DNA of 64,000 nucleotides from Polynucleobacter sp. JS-Mosq-20-D10 (GCF_018687755.1 NZ_CP061305.1:1549099-1613098); one strand, 5' to 3'; counted from the first letter of the stretch, positions 1-9,030 are shown. Notes: generated by a model from the letters alone, not told the origin. Numbers and translations: made by a program.

Positions 1-569
1 ATTTCAGGGCGGGTGTAGTGCGGATAGTCCAAAAGACCATTCACAAAGCTATCTTGGATAGCAGATTCACCATCCCCCAGAGCCCCTGGAATGAGGCGAA
101 TGACCGCATCCATGATGGTCATAGCGGGTAATTCCCCGCCAGAAACCACAAAATCACCCATTGAAAGCTGTAAATCGACATTTCGATCAATAAAACGCTG
201 GTCAACAGCCTCATATCGACCACAAATAAAAGTTAAATTGCCATAGCCCAGAATGTCTGTGGCCATCTTCTGAGAAAAGACCTCCCCTTGAGGGGCGAGG
301 AGACAAATTGGACCAGAAACGACGTTTTGAGACTGATGAGCCGCCTTAACAGCAGATATTGTGTCTTCCAGCGGTTTTGCCATCATGACCATGCCGGGGC
401 CACCACCATACGCCCGATCATCTACAGTCTTGCGGGGGTCGGAGCAATAATCCCGAGGATTCCAGAGCTTGACGCTGGCAAGAGCTTGCTCACAAGCACG
501 CCCAGTAATACCCCACTGCGTTAAAGCGGAGAACATCTCAGGGAATAAGGTGACTACATCAAAGCGCAT
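1..569 (-). CDS. trmD: tRNA (guanine-37-N1)-methyltransferase TrmD, 3' part missing
   Basis: TrmD methylates G37 of tRNAs next to the anticodon, using SAM, and so prevents +1 frameshifting. The frame opens with MRFDVVTLFPEMF and continues to the window edge, giving about 189 residues of a protein that is usually about 230-250. Visible family signatures are YGGGPGMVM, CGRYEAVDQR (most family members have G where this has A after the Glu) and GDFVVSGGELPAM, part of the trefoil-knot SAM site. It lies 24 bases downstream of rimM and is the third gene of the rpsP-rimM-trmD(-rplS) operon; rplS would lie outside the window. Identity is secure; only the C-terminal domain is unseen. Confidence 0.95.
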   Translation of the reverse strand, partial: MRFDVVTLFPEMFSALTQWGITGRACEQALASVKLWNPRDYCSDPRKTVDDRAYGGGPGMVMMAKPLEDTISAVKAAHQSQNVVSGPICLLAPQGEVFSQKMATDILGYGNLTFICGRYEAVDQRFIDRNVDLQLSMGDFVVSGGELPAMTIMDAVIRLIPGALGDGESAIQDSFVNGLLDYPHYTRPE

Positions 570-593
570 ATTGGAGATCAATGACTTTTCTAA

Positions 594-1157
594 TTACCAG
601 TCGGGTTGCCAGTCTAGGGTAATCAGCCTATTGGGCAAGTCAACATTTTGCACCGCTTCTTTTACAAAAGGCACTAATTGTTTTACTGTTTTGGTTTGCG
701 CATCGCCAAGAGCAATGATTCCATGAGCGCCGTTATCGTTGACATCAACCACCTCACCAAGACTTTCGCCCTGAAGGTTGATAGCCTTACAACCGATTAG
801 GTCAACCCAGTAATAACTATCGCTATCCGTCTTGGGAAATACCTCACGCGTAACTAAAATGCGAGCACCTTTTAAGGCCTCAGCCTGATCGCGATCGGAA
901 ATACCATCCAAGGCAATCACTACGGTACCGCTATGCATCTTGGATTGCTTTACCTTATACAAAGTCAATGAAGCCTGCTCATGAGATACAGCAACGCCAG
1001 CACTACGACGAGGAATGAGAGATAACCAAAGTTCTTTGCTAGATAAGAGAGCTACTGGATCGGAAGAGTGAGGGCGAACCTTAATCTGACCCTGTAAGCC
1101 TTGAGCGTCTTGGACTGCACCGAGCTCAATCAAATCATTTAGGGAAGGTGTATTCAT
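594..1157 (-). CDS. rimM: Ribosome maturation factor RimM
   Basis: RimM binds ribosomal protein S19 in the 30S head and helps late maturation of 16S rRNA. The 187-residue product has the usual two-domain plan: an N-terminal RimM beta-barrel (about 8-100, opening LIELGAVQDAQGLQGQIKV) and a C-terminal PRC-barrel (about 110-183, with YYWVDLIGC and LVPFVKEAV). Length is normal for the family. It sits between rpsP and trmD in the standard order. A hairpin in the rpsP-rimM gap (1207-1239) may lower its expression relative to S16. Nothing is missing or unusual in the protein. Confidence 0.95.
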   Translation of the reverse strand: MNTPSLNDLIELGAVQDAQGLQGQIKVRPHSSDPVALLSSKELWLSLIPRRSAGVAVSHEQASLTLYKVKQSKMHSGTVVIALDGISDRDQAEALKGARILVTREVFPKTDSDSYYWVDLIGCKAINLQGESLGEVVDVNDNGAHGIIALGDAQTKTVKQLVPFVKEAVQNVDLPNRLITLDWQPDW

Positions 1158-1206
1158 ATTGAAGCCACCTCAATCCCCCAAATAACACTACCAGTAAATT
1201 CTGCTA

Positions 1207-1239
1207 CCAAAGACCTCATCGAGAAGAGAAAGTCTTTGG
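1207..1239 (-). repeat. Inverted repeat / RNA hairpin between rpsP and rimM
   Basis: CCAAAGAC at 1207-1214 and GTCTTTGG at 1232-1239 are perfect 8-base arms around a 17-base spacer, in the 93-base gap between rpsP and rimM. No T-run follows on the minus strand, so it does not look like a full terminator. A processing site, partial terminator or mRNA-stability element is possible; the function is inferred. Confidence 0.55.
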
Positions 1240-1250
1240 ATTTGAAGGCT

Positions 1251-1496
1251 TTAAACCGCAGGATTGTTTTTGATCAAACGAACTACAGTTGGAGAGATCT
1301 GCGCGCCAACACCAGTCCAATAGGTCAGACGATCTTGAGCAATACGCATTGCTTGCTCAGTCTCTGCTGCCTGTGGATTGAAGTAACCAATACGCTCGAT
1401 AAAGTTCGAGTCGCGACGATTGCGCTTGTCAGTAGCCACGATGCTATAAAAAGGGCGCTTCTTTGAACCGCCGCGTGCCAGTCGAATGACGACCAT
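1251..1496 (-). CDS. rpsP: 30S ribosomal protein S16
   Basis: S16 is a small-subunit protein that binds 16S rRNA and is needed for 30S assembly. The 81-residue product starts MVVIRLARGGSKKRPFYSIV, the family N-terminus, and contains RNRRDSNFIERIGYFNP, also canonical. AAGGA lies seven bases before the ATG. It is the first gene of the trmD operon, transcribed leftward; its promoter must lie in the 252-base gap to the divergent META-domain gene, but I could not assign clear -35/-10 boxes there. Confidence 0.97.
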   Translation of the reverse strand: MVVIRLARGGSKKRPFYSIVATDKRNRRDSNFIERIGYFNPQAAETEQAMRIAQDRLTYWTGVGAQISPTVVRLIKNNPAV

Positions 1497-1748
1497 ACTT
1501 ATTCCTTAAAATCTAAAATGAAAATAGGTTGATTACAACCCAATGAAATTACTACAAAATCTTGGGCTCCAACTAAAGCGCAAATTAACAAAACAAATGC
1601 ACGGTATAGCGGAAAACCTCATATTCTAGACGAAAACCCCTACTTGATCCACCTATTTAAGCGGACGCCTCCTTAGCTTCAACAGTAGAATAGAATTCAA
1701 CAATTCATAAAATAATTATTAAAAACAATAAGTTACAAAAATATTGCC

Positions 1749-2273
1749 ATGAGAATAGCCACTTTTAGACCCTCCACAGGCCCTGTAGAGCGCTTTTTTC
1801 TCACTCTTTCTTGCCTCGGTTTAGGTTTTTTAACGGCCTGCGCCAATGTCATTCCACCCTGTACCGCTAAAACCAGCCCTCCGAGTAGTGAGTTTCGCAA
1901 CACTAAATGGGAGCTCGTTCGCTGGAATCTAGCACCCAATAGCAAAGGTGAAGTCCGCCCCCGACAAATTCCCCAGGGTGACAATAGCAACCCCATCCAA
2001 ATCATTTTTGATGCCAATGGTGAGCGCTTGAGCGGATCAACTGGCTGCAATCGCTTTACTGCACGCATTACCGAAGATGCCAGAGGCTTTACGCTAGATC
2101 AAATCGCTAGTACAAAGATGGTCTGTGCACCCCAGCGTATGGAATTGGAAAATGATTTCCTTTATGAATTAAATGATTACCGCTCGATTGTGCGTAACGG
2201 CGACCAACTGCTGATGATTGGTGCGGATCGAGAAGTCTTAAGTTTTATGCAAAAAAGTAATTCATCGAAATAA
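1749..2273 (+). CDS. META-domain (HslJ-like) lipoprotein
   Basis: A probable outer-membrane or periplasmic lipoprotein of 174 residues. An N-terminal hydrophobic stretch ends in a lipobox, LTAC (cysteine about residue 31). The rest is one META domain: a TKWELVRW-type opening, then LSGSTGCNRFTARI, then FTLDQIASTKMVC, matching the family pattern found in HslJ and other stress-related lipoproteins. The family role is poorly defined; HslJ is linked to heat shock and novobiocin resistance in E. coli. No strong ribosome-binding site precedes the ATG and the upstream region is very AT-rich. It stands alone, divergent from rpsP, with an unrelated membrane protein gene 42 bases downstream. Confidence 0.8.
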   Translation: MRIATFRPSTGPVERFFLTLSCLGLGFLTACANVIPPCTAKTSPPSSEFRNTKWELVRWNLAPNSKGEVRPRQIPQGDNSNPIQIIFDANGERLSGSTGCNRFTARITEDARGFTLDQIASTKMVCAPQRMELENDFLYELNDYRSIVRNGDQLLMIGADREVLSFMQKSNSSK

Positions 2274-2315
2274 AAAATAGTTCACCATTGCAATAGCTTA
2301 TTACTGAAAGTCTGA

Positions 2316-2762
2316 ATGAAAAAATACAAACTCCTATTCTGCTCACTTGGATTATTTTTTCCCGGAACTGGCCTGAACTGTTTTTATTTACAAGGATTGA
2401 AATCCTTCTGGGGCTGGGCACAACTACTTTCTTTTATCGGCGGAATTGCTGGATGGCTAATTCTGAAGGAAGCACATTTCCACTCTGCACCGGGTTGGGT
2501 ACTCATCACCTTCGGTTTCATCACCTTTGAAGCCAGCTGGTTAACTACCATCACTTATGGCTTACGCGCTGATGAAAAGTGGGATGCCCAATTCAATCCA
2601 GGTCTAGAACCTAGCAGAGCAACTCAGTCTGGTTGGCCGGTTGTGCTGACTGTGATTTTTTCTTTAGTCTTTGGTGCCGGCGTGATGATGACCTTCTTGG
2701 CAATTGCATTTGAACAATTTTTCATCTCCCAACTTCAAGAAGCAAGAAAGCTATCCCAGTAA
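2316..2762 (+). CDS. Small membrane protein, TM2-domain-like
   Basis: A 148-residue integral membrane protein of unknown function. Four hydrophobic segments are visible (about 5-25, 30-50, 58-80 and 105-133). The first pair, with PGTGLNCFYLQGLKSFWGWAQLL, resembles the TM2 pattern, in which a glycine turn and an FYLG-type motif link two helices; this resemblance is by eye and moderate. A hydrophilic stretch (about 84-104) precedes the last helix. An intrinsic terminator overlaps the last codons and stop. No functional partner is evident: upstream is a lipoprotein gene, downstream a convergent acyl-CoA dehydrogenase. Confidence 0.7.
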   Translation: MKKYKLLFCSLGLFFPGTGLNCFYLQGLKSFWGWAQLLSFIGGIAGWLILKEAHFHSAPGWVLITFGFITFEASWLTTITYGLRADEKWDAQFNPGLEPSRATQSGWPVVLTVIFSLVFGAGVMMTFLAIAFEQFFISQLQEARKLSQ

Positions 2763-2777
2763 TGCGGATAGCTTTTT
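2747..2777 (+). terminator. Intrinsic terminator overlapping a stop codon
   Basis: AAAGCTATCC (2747-2756) pairs with GGATAGCTTT (2766-2775) around a 9-base loop and runs into a T-tract. The TAA stop of the 2316 gene (2760-2762) lies in the loop, so the last codons of the gene form the left arm. Confidence 0.75.
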
Positions 2778-2817
2778 AATGGGCAACTTTTAATAGGCAG
2801 CAACAGTGATTGAAATC

Positions 2818-4605
2818 TTAAAACTGCTCTGCTGTCAGCGCATTAGTGGAGTGACCGCTTTCTAAGATCGAGGTTGCAAGAGCTTGAGATTGTGGCAATA
2901 GATTTTCTGCAAAAAAGCGTGCTGTCGTAATCTTGGCGTCATAGAAATTCGGGTCTCCTGCACGCAACTCTTGTGCAGCTAGTAAAGCACGTGCCATTTG
3001 CCATGCCCCCAATACCAGGCCACATAAACGTAGGTATGCAAAACTACCTGCATACACTGCCTTGATATCTATTTTTGCATTCGCCAAAATGTAAGCTACT
3101 GAAGCTTCAAACGCTTCACGCGCTGGAGTTAACTGCTTCAATACCGCTTTTGCATCTGCAGTGCCGCTGCTTGCTAAATCTTTTTCAGTTTGCTGGATTC
3201 TGTCCGAGAATAGCTTTGCAGTTGCACCACCATCACGTACCGTCTTTCTACCAATCAAATCATTTGCTTGAATAGCTGTAGTGCCTTCATAGATGGTCAG
3301 GATACGAGCATCACGATAATGTTGTGCTGCACCAGTCTCCTCAATAAAGCCCATACCACCGTGAACTTGAACGCCCAAACTCGCAACATCAATCGACATC
3401 TCAGTCGAAAAGCCTTTCACAATCGGTACCAAGAATTCATATACCGCTTGATTCTGCTTGCGAGCTATTTCATCAGGGGATGCATGTTGCGCATCATAAG
3501 CAGCTGCCGCGTAATACGCTAAGGCTCTAGATGCCTCAATATAGCCGCGCATAGTCATCAACATCCGCTTCACGTCAGGCTGATGAATAATTGCTACAGG
3601 GCCTGGGGAGCCAGCTAGATCACGACTCTGAACTCGGTCTTTAGCGTATTGCACTGCTTTTTGATATGCTCGCTCTGCAACTGCAATACCCTGCATACCG
3701 ACCGCAAAGCGGGCAGCATTCATCATCACGAACATGTATTCCAGGCCACGATTTTCTTCGCCCACCAAGTAGCCGGTTGCACCACCGTGATCGCCAAACT
3801 GTAAGACTGCAGTTGGGCTGGCCTTAATGCCCAGCTTGTGCTCAATCGAAACGCAGTGTACATCATTACGCTCACCAAGCAAACCATCTGCGTTTACCAA
3901 ACACTTCGGAACTACAAACAAGGAAATACCCTTCACGCCCTCTGGTGCATCTGGTGTTCTAGCTAGTACGAGATGGACAATATTTTTTGCCATATCGTGC
4001 TCACCATAGGTGATGTAGATCTTGGTCCCAAAAATTTTATATATGCCATCGGCTTCAGGTACAGCGCGAGAACGCACCATCGATAGGTCGGAGCCTGCCT
4101 GAGGCTCTGTGAGGCACATGGAACCAGTCCATTCCCCAGAAATCATCTTGGGCACATAGCGCTCTTGCAACTCAGGGCTTGCTGCAGTCAATAAAGCCTC
4201 AATCGCACCATCAGTCAGCATGGGGCATAAAGCAAAAGACAAGCTAGCCGAGTGAACCATCTCAAAGCATGCCGTGGCAATCAGTTTTGGCAAACCTTGA
4301 CCACCGAACTCTACGGGGTGCACAACACCCTGCCAACCTGCTGCAGCAAATTGCTCAAAAGCCTCTTTAAAGCCAAGGGTAGTAGTGACTACGCCATTCT
4401 TGAGTGAGCTAGGGTTTTGATCGCTAGGCCAGTTGAGAGGCGCTACAACATCTTGATTAAATTTGGCAGACTCTTCTAGAATCGCCGGGGCTAAATCTAC
4501 ATCAGCGCCCGCCTCAGCATAGGATGGGTAGGCAACAATCTCAGCTAGCCCCGCTAATTCGTTCATCACAAATAGCATGTCTTTTACTGGGGCTACATAC
4601 GGCAT
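2818..4605 (-). CDS. Acyl-CoA dehydrogenase, long (about 600-residue) subfamily
   Basis: An FAD enzyme forming the 2,3-double bond of an acyl-CoA and passing electrons to ETF. The 595-residue product has the usual N-terminal helical, beta and C-terminal helical domains plus an extra C-terminal helical extension (about 475-590). Visible landmarks are TEPQAGSD (166-173, FAD/substrate region), QVHGGMGFIEE (413-423) and IYEGTTAIQANDL with the probable catalytic base E440. This long subfamily includes the methylmercaptopropionyl-CoA dehydrogenase DmdC and many medium/long-chain enzymes, so substrate cannot be set from sequence. EtfA, EtfB and an acyl-CoA ligase gene lie upstream on the same strand, which supports one oxidation operon. 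Confidence 0.9.
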   Translation of the reverse strand: MPYVAPVKDMLFVMNELAGLAEIVAYPSYAEAGADVDLAPAILEESAKFNQDVVAPLNWPSDQNPSSLKNGVVTTTLGFKEAFEQFAAAGWQGVVHPVEFGGQGLPKLIATACFEMVHSASLSFALCPMLTDGAIEALLTAASPELQERYVPKMISGEWTGSMCLTEPQAGSDLSMVRSRAVPEADGIYKIFGTKIYITYGEHDMAKNIVHLVLARTPDAPEGVKGISLFVVPKCLVNADGLLGERNDVHCVSIEHKLGIKASPTAVLQFGDHGGATGYLVGEENRGLEYMFVMMNAARFAVGMQGIAVAERAYQKAVQYAKDRVQSRDLAGSPGPVAIIHQPDVKRMLMTMRGYIEASRALAYYAAAAYDAQHASPDEIARKQNQAVYEFLVPIVKGFSTEMSIDVASLGVQVHGGMGFIEETGAAQHYRDARILTIYEGTTAIQANDLIGRKTVRDGGATAKLFSDRIQQTEKDLASSGTADAKAVLKQLTPAREAFEASVAYILANAKIDIKAVYAGSFAYLRLCGLVLGAWQMARALLAAQELRAGDPNFYDAKITTARFFAENLLPQSQALATSILESGHSTNALTAEQF

Positions 4606-4658
4606 ACGTACTCCTATAGATCGGGTGTGAAGGCAGTTAAAGAGAGCTCTTAAATGCC

Positions 4659-5594
4659 TTAAGTAAGTAAGTTAGTTAATTCAGGGACGGCGGTATTAAG
4701 GTCTGCAACTAAACCATAATCAGCAACACTAAAGATTGGCGCCTCAGGATCTTTATTAATCGCCACGATCACTTTAGAGTCCTTCATGCCAGCTAAATGC
4801 TGAATCGCGCCAGAGATGCCAACGGCAATATACAACTGCGGTGCAACGATTTTACCGGTCTGACCTACTTGATAATCGTTTGGAACATAACCTGCATCAA
4901 CTGCAGCGCGTGAGGCGCCCAGAGCGGCGCCAAGCTTGTCAGCCAAGGGCGCAATAATTTCTTGATACTTCTCACCAGAACCTAAACCACGACCACCAGA
5001 CACAATGATTTTGGCGGCAGTAAGTTCAGGACGATCTGACTTAGTGAGTTCACGACCAACGAAAGATGATTTACCAGAAACCTCAGTAGCCGCTTGCTTT
5101 TCTACTGCAGCGGATCCACCACTTGCGGCAACAGGATCAAAACCGGTTGTGCGAACCGTAATTACTTTAATTGAGTCAGAAGATTGCACGGTAGCAATCG
5201 CATTGCCTGCATAAATTGGACGCTCGAAAGTATCTGCAGAGATCACTTTAGTAATGTCAGATAACTGAGCCATATCTAACTTAGCGGCAACACGTGGCAA
5301 GACATTCTTACCATTGGCAGTTGCTGGCGCCAAAATATGACTATAGCTATTAGCAATAGATAAAATTTGAGCGGCTAAGGGTTCGGCGAGCTGATCAGCT
5401 AACGATGCTGCATCTACCTGAATGACCTTACGTACTCCAGCAATTTGTGCCGCAGCAGTAGCAGCGGCATCGGTACCACTACCGGCTACCAACACATCCA
5501 CCTCAGGGGAGCACTGCAAAGCAGCAGCTACCGCATTGAGCGTTGCTGCTTTTAAGGATTGATTGTCGTGTTCAGCAATAACAAGTGCGGCCAT
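4659..5594 (-). CDS. etfA: Electron transfer flavoprotein alpha subunit
   Basis: The alpha subunit of ETF binds FAD and carries electrons from acyl-CoA dehydrogenases to ETF-ubiquinone oxidoreductase. The 311-residue product starts MAALVIAEHDNQSLK and shows the C-terminal FAD-binding segment, with SGGRGLGSGEKY, the region around GASRAAVDAG, GQTGKIVAPQLYIAVGISGAIQH, and NKDPEAPIFSVADYG. These are near-universal in EtfA. The ATG directly follows the etfB stop with no gap, so translational coupling is likely. It lies between etfB and the acyl-CoA dehydrogenase. Confidence 0.96.
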   Translation of the reverse strand: MAALVIAEHDNQSLKAATLNAVAAALQCSPEVDVLVAGSGTDAAATAAAQIAGVRKVIQVDAASLADQLAEPLAAQILSIANSYSHILAPATANGKNVLPRVAAKLDMAQLSDITKVISADTFERPIYAGNAIATVQSSDSIKVITVRTTGFDPVAASGGSAAVEKQAATEVSGKSSFVGRELTKSDRPELTAAKIIVSGGRGLGSGEKYQEIIAPLADKLGAALGASRAAVDAGYVPNDYQVGQTGKIVAPQLYIAVGISGAIQHLAGMKDSKVIVAINKDPEAPIFSVADYGLVADLNTAVPELTNLLT

Positions 5595-6344
5595 TTAAAT
5601 CACCTTCGCTTCATTTTTAAGTTTATCTACTAAAGCTGCTACATCAGCCACCATCACACCAGCAGAGCGCTTTGGTGGCTCCTCTACTTTGAGAGTTTTG
5701 AGACGCGGGGTAATGTCAACACCAAGCTCTTCAGGCTTCAGGATTTCCAAAGTTTTCTTTTTAGCTTTCATGATGTTTGGCAAAGTCACATAACGTGGCT
5801 CATTCAAACGCAAGTCAGTTGTGATGACTGCGGGCAAAGTAATTGCAATTGTTTCTAAGCCGCCATCCACCTCGCGAGTCACAAGCGCTTTACCATCGGC
5901 AACTATTACTTTGGAGGCAAAAGTTGCTTGGGGGATATCCATCAAACTCGCTAACATCTGACCCGTCTGATTGCTATCATCATCAATTGCCTGTTTACCC
6001 AAAATGATGATCTGCGCTTGCTCTTTTTCAGAAAGCGCCTTAAGTATTTTTGCAATGGCTAAAGGCTGTAATTCAGTATCGGTCTCTACCAAGATGGCAC
6101 GATCTGCCCCAATCGCTAGGGCAGTACGCAGCGTTTCTTGACATTGAGTGGGACCAGCAGAAACCACCACTATCTCAGTAGCAATACCAGCCTCTTTTAA
6201 TCGAACAGCTTCTTCTACTGCGATCTCATCAAATGGATTCATGCTCATTTTGACGTTTGCTAGATCTACGCCAGAGTTATCTGATTTCACCCGAATTTTG
6301 ACGTTGTAATCAACGACCCGTTTTACTGCCACTAAGATTTTCAT
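5595..6344 (-). CDS. etfB: Electron transfer flavoprotein beta subunit
   Basis: The beta subunit of ETF binds structural AMP and forms the docking surface for dehydrogenases. The 249-residue product opens MKILVAVKRVVDYNVKIRV, contains NPFDEIAVEEAVRLKE (about 37-52), GKQAIDDDSNQTGQMLA (about 124-140) and the late conserved region LRLNEPRYVTLPNIMKAKKK. Length is typical. It is read just before etfA, and downstream of the acyl-CoA ligase gene with a 57-base gap. Confidence 0.96.
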   Translation of the reverse strand: MKILVAVKRVVDYNVKIRVKSDNSGVDLANVKMSMNPFDEIAVEEAVRLKEAGIATEIVVVSAGPTQCQETLRTALAIGADRAILVETDTELQPLAIAKILKALSEKEQAQIIILGKQAIDDDSNQTGQMLASLMDIPQATFASKVIVADGKALVTREVDGGLETIAITLPAVITTDLRLNEPRYVTLPNIMKAKKKTLEILKPEELGVDITPRLKTLKVEEPPKRSAGVMVADVAALVDKLKNEAKVI

Positions 6345-6401
6345 GCTTGATCTCTATTTTTGAGTAACTCTTCTATTCTATCCGCCCAGCGATATCTGGG
6401 G

Positions 6402-8054
6402 CTAGACGTCGATTGCTGAAGCAGAGCCCGCCTGCTTGCGAAGTTCAAACTTCTGGATCTTGCCGGTAGAGGTCTTGGGTAGTTCACAGAACACAATGGC
6501 TCTTGGCACCTTAAAACCAGCTAGATGCTGCTTGCAATGGGCAATGATTTCAGCAGGCGTAACTTGTATTCCCGGCTTAATTTCCAGAAAGGCGCAAGGT
6601 GTTTCCCCCCACTTAGGGTCTGGCTTCGCGACTACTGCAGCAGCCATGACAGCTGGGTGGCGATAAAGAACATCTTCAACTTCCACAGAGGAGATATTTT
6701 CGCCACCAGAAATAATAATATCTTTGCTACGGTCCTTCATCTTCACATAGCCATCGGGGTTTATCACTGCCAGATCACCCGAATGAAACCAACCACCCTC
6801 AAAAGCCTCTTTACTTGCCTTCTCATTTTTAAGGTAGCCCTTCATGGCAATATTGCCCTTAAACATAATCTCACCCATCGTTTCGCCATCAGCAGGAACG
6901 GGCTCGAGAGTTTCGGGATCAAGAACGGCAATCGCCTGCTGCAGGTGATACCGAACACCTTGTCGCGCATTGAGGCGAGCCCTCTCACCAATATCAAGGT
7001 CATTCCATTCATCTTGCTTGACACATACCGCTGCTGGTCCGTAGGTCTCCGTTAATCCATAGACATGCGTTAGGTCAAAGCCCAGTTGTTCCATTCCCTC
7101 AATGATGGATGCAGGAGGTGCAGCGCCTGCAATTAAGCCTTTTACGCCTACCGGCACACCCTCCTTTAATTCGTCAGGGGCGTTGACTAGAAGGTTGTGC
7201 ACAATTGGAGCAGCGCAGTAATGAGTGACACCATGATCTTTAATAGCAGCAAATATATGTTGCGCATCCACGCGACGTAGGCAAACATTAATGCCAGCGC
7301 GTGCCGCTACCGTCCATGGAAAGCACCAGCCATTGCAATGGAACATCGGGAGCGTCCAGAGATAGGTGGGATGCTTGCTGATATCCCAGTCCAAAATATT
7401 CGAGATAGCGTTGATCGCTGCGCCGCGATGGTGATACACCACCCCCTTTGGATTGCCAGTAGTGCCTGAGGTGTAGTTTAAGCAAATGGCTTGCCATTCA
7501 TCTGCAGGGACTTGCCAAGCGAATTGGGGATCGCCCTCAGATAAGAACTTTTCATAAGTGAGTTTGCCGAGCTTTTCACCTAAGACATCAAACTCTTTTT
7601 CCTCGACATCAATTACCAGAAACTCGCGACCACTTTCTTTCTTAGCTATCTCAAGGGCTTTTTTCATCACTCCCGAAAACTCGGGATCTACGATCACGAC
7701 TTTTGCTTCACCATGATTGAGCATAAAAGCAATTGACTCGGGATCAAGGCGGGTATTTAAGGCATTCAATACTGCCCCAGACATCGGAATTCCGAAATGC
7801 GCCTCAACCATCGGCGGCGTATTGGGCAACATGACAGCTACCGTATCACCTAGGCCAATCCCATGCTTTTGCAAGGCGCTTGCTAAGCGACGGCAACGCT
7901 CATAAGTTTGAGCCCAAGTCTGACGAAGCTTGCCATGAATCACCGCCAAGCGATCTGGGTAGACTTCAGCAGATCTCTCCAGAAATAATAACGGGGTAAT
8001 CGGAGTGAAGTTTGCAGGGTTACGTTCTAAACCCTGCTCAAAAATATTAGCCAT
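6402..8054 (-). CDS. AMP-forming acyl-CoA synthetase (DmdB-like clade)
   Basis: This activates a carboxylic acid to its CoA thioester through an acyl-adenylate, feeding the dehydrogenase downstream. The 550-residue product is a full ANL-superfamily enzyme: phosphate-binding loop YTSGTTGNPKG (194-204), THVYGLTETYGP (adenine-site motif), a GWFHSGD motif, DRSKDIIISGGENISS at the hinge, and the C-terminal PKTSTGKIQK with the adenylation lysine. The segment WTLPMFHCNGWCFPWTVAA is typical of the clade holding medium-chain and methylmercaptopropionate-CoA ligases. It is the first gene of the ligase-etfBA-dehydrogenase set. The exact substrate is unknown. Confidence 0.9.
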   Translation of the reverse strand: MANIFEQGLERNPANFTPITPLLFLERSAEVYPDRLAVIHGKLRQTWAQTYERCRRLASALQKHGIGLGDTVAVMLPNTPPMVEAHFGIPMSGAVLNALNTRLDPESIAFMLNHGEAKVVIVDPEFSGVMKKALEIAKKESGREFLVIDVEEKEFDVLGEKLGKLTYEKFLSEGDPQFAWQVPADEWQAICLNYTSGTTGNPKGVVYHHRGAAINAISNILDWDISKHPTYLWTLPMFHCNGWCFPWTVAARAGINVCLRRVDAQHIFAAIKDHGVTHYCAAPIVHNLLVNAPDELKEGVPVGVKGLIAGAAPPASIIEGMEQLGFDLTHVYGLTETYGPAAVCVKQDEWNDLDIGERARLNARQGVRYHLQQAIAVLDPETLEPVPADGETMGEIMFKGNIAMKGYLKNEKASKEAFEGGWFHSGDLAVINPDGYVKMKDRSKDIIISGGENISSVEVEDVLYRHPAVMAAAVVAKPDPKWGETPCAFLEIKPGIQVTPAEIIAHCKQHLAGFKVPRAIVFCELPKTSTGKIQKFELRKQAGSASAIDV

Positions 8055-8109
8055 ACGTTCCTTGGATATTGATCTTCTTTGTTTCTAGATTTCTGGAATC
8101 TGACTTCAA

Positions 8110-9030
8110 TTAAATATCAGCAAGTGCTTTGACGTGCGCCACCACGCTACGACCCAAAGCAGAGAGGTTGTAACCACCCTCCAGGCAGCTGACGATACGA
8201 CCCTGAGCATATTGGTTGGCAACACCTTTTAACTGCTTAGTAATCCAAGCGTAGTCATCTTCTACCAAACCCATCTGACCCAAGTCATCTTCACGATGAG
8301 CATCAAAACCTGCAGAAATGATGATGAGCTCAGGCTCAAAATCCCGTAGACGTGGCAACCATTGTTCTTCGACAATCGAGCGCACCACATCTCCCCGCGT
8401 AGAGGCTGGCAAGGGAACATTCACCATATTGCTTGCTCTGTCTAATCCACTATAGGGATAAAACGGATGTTGAAAGAAACTACACATGAGTACATTAGGG
8501 TCATTAAAAAATGCTGCTTCAGTCCCATTGCCGTGATGAACGTCAAAATCGATGATAGCCACCCGTTCGATGTCATATGTCTCCATCGCATATCGCGCTG
8601 CTACGGCAACGTTATCAAAGACACAAAATCCCATTGAGCGGGTTGGCTCAGCATGGTGACCCGGGGGGCGAACCGCACAAAACACATTTTCAACTTCACC
8701 CTTCATTACCGCATCAACACCCGCAATAGCAGCGCCAGCTGCACGTAACGCAGCACTCCAAGTATGAGGGTTCATAATGGTGTCACCGTCGAGCATAAAG
8801 TAACCGCTCGCTGGTGAACGCTCTTTTACAAACGCAATGTGATCTGGGCTATGAACTAACTCTAGTTGCTCTTCAGTTGCCAAGGGGGCATCTAGATGCT
8901 GTAGAAAGCGATCGATACCACTCCGAATGAGCTGATCATTAATTGCCTGAATACGCTCCGGGCACTCGGGATGATGGCTACCCATCTCATGTTTTAGAAA
9001 ATCGGGATGAGTTATGTATCCTGTTGTCAT
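8110..9030 (-). CDS. Histone deacetylase / acetylpolyamine amidohydrolase family hydrolase
   Basis: A zinc-dependent deacetylase-fold hydrolase of 306 residues. Catalytic landmarks are RPPGHHAEP with the paired histidines H125/H126, IIDFDVHHGNG with the metal ligands D163 and H165, and the late SAGFDAHREDDLG and CLEGGYNL loops. Bacterial members remove acetyl or other acyl groups from small amines or proteins; the native substrate here is not evident. It is on the same strand as, and 55 bases upstream of, the acyl-CoA ligase gene, so it may share that transcript. It is divergent from the mltB-like gene. Confidence 0.9.
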   Translation of the reverse strand: MTTGYITHPDFLKHEMGSHHPECPERIQAINDQLIRSGIDRFLQHLDAPLATEEQLELVHSPDHIAFVKERSPASGYFMLDGDTIMNPHTWSAALRAAGAAIAGVDAVMKGEVENVFCAVRPPGHHAEPTRSMGFCVFDNVAVAARYAMETYDIERVAIIDFDVHHGNGTEAAFFNDPNVLMCSFFQHPFYPYSGLDRASNMVNVPLPASTRGDVVRSIVEEQWLPRLRDFEPELIIISAGFDAHREDDLGQMGLVEDDYAWITKQLKGVANQYAQGRIVSCLEGGYNLSALGRSVVAHVKALADI

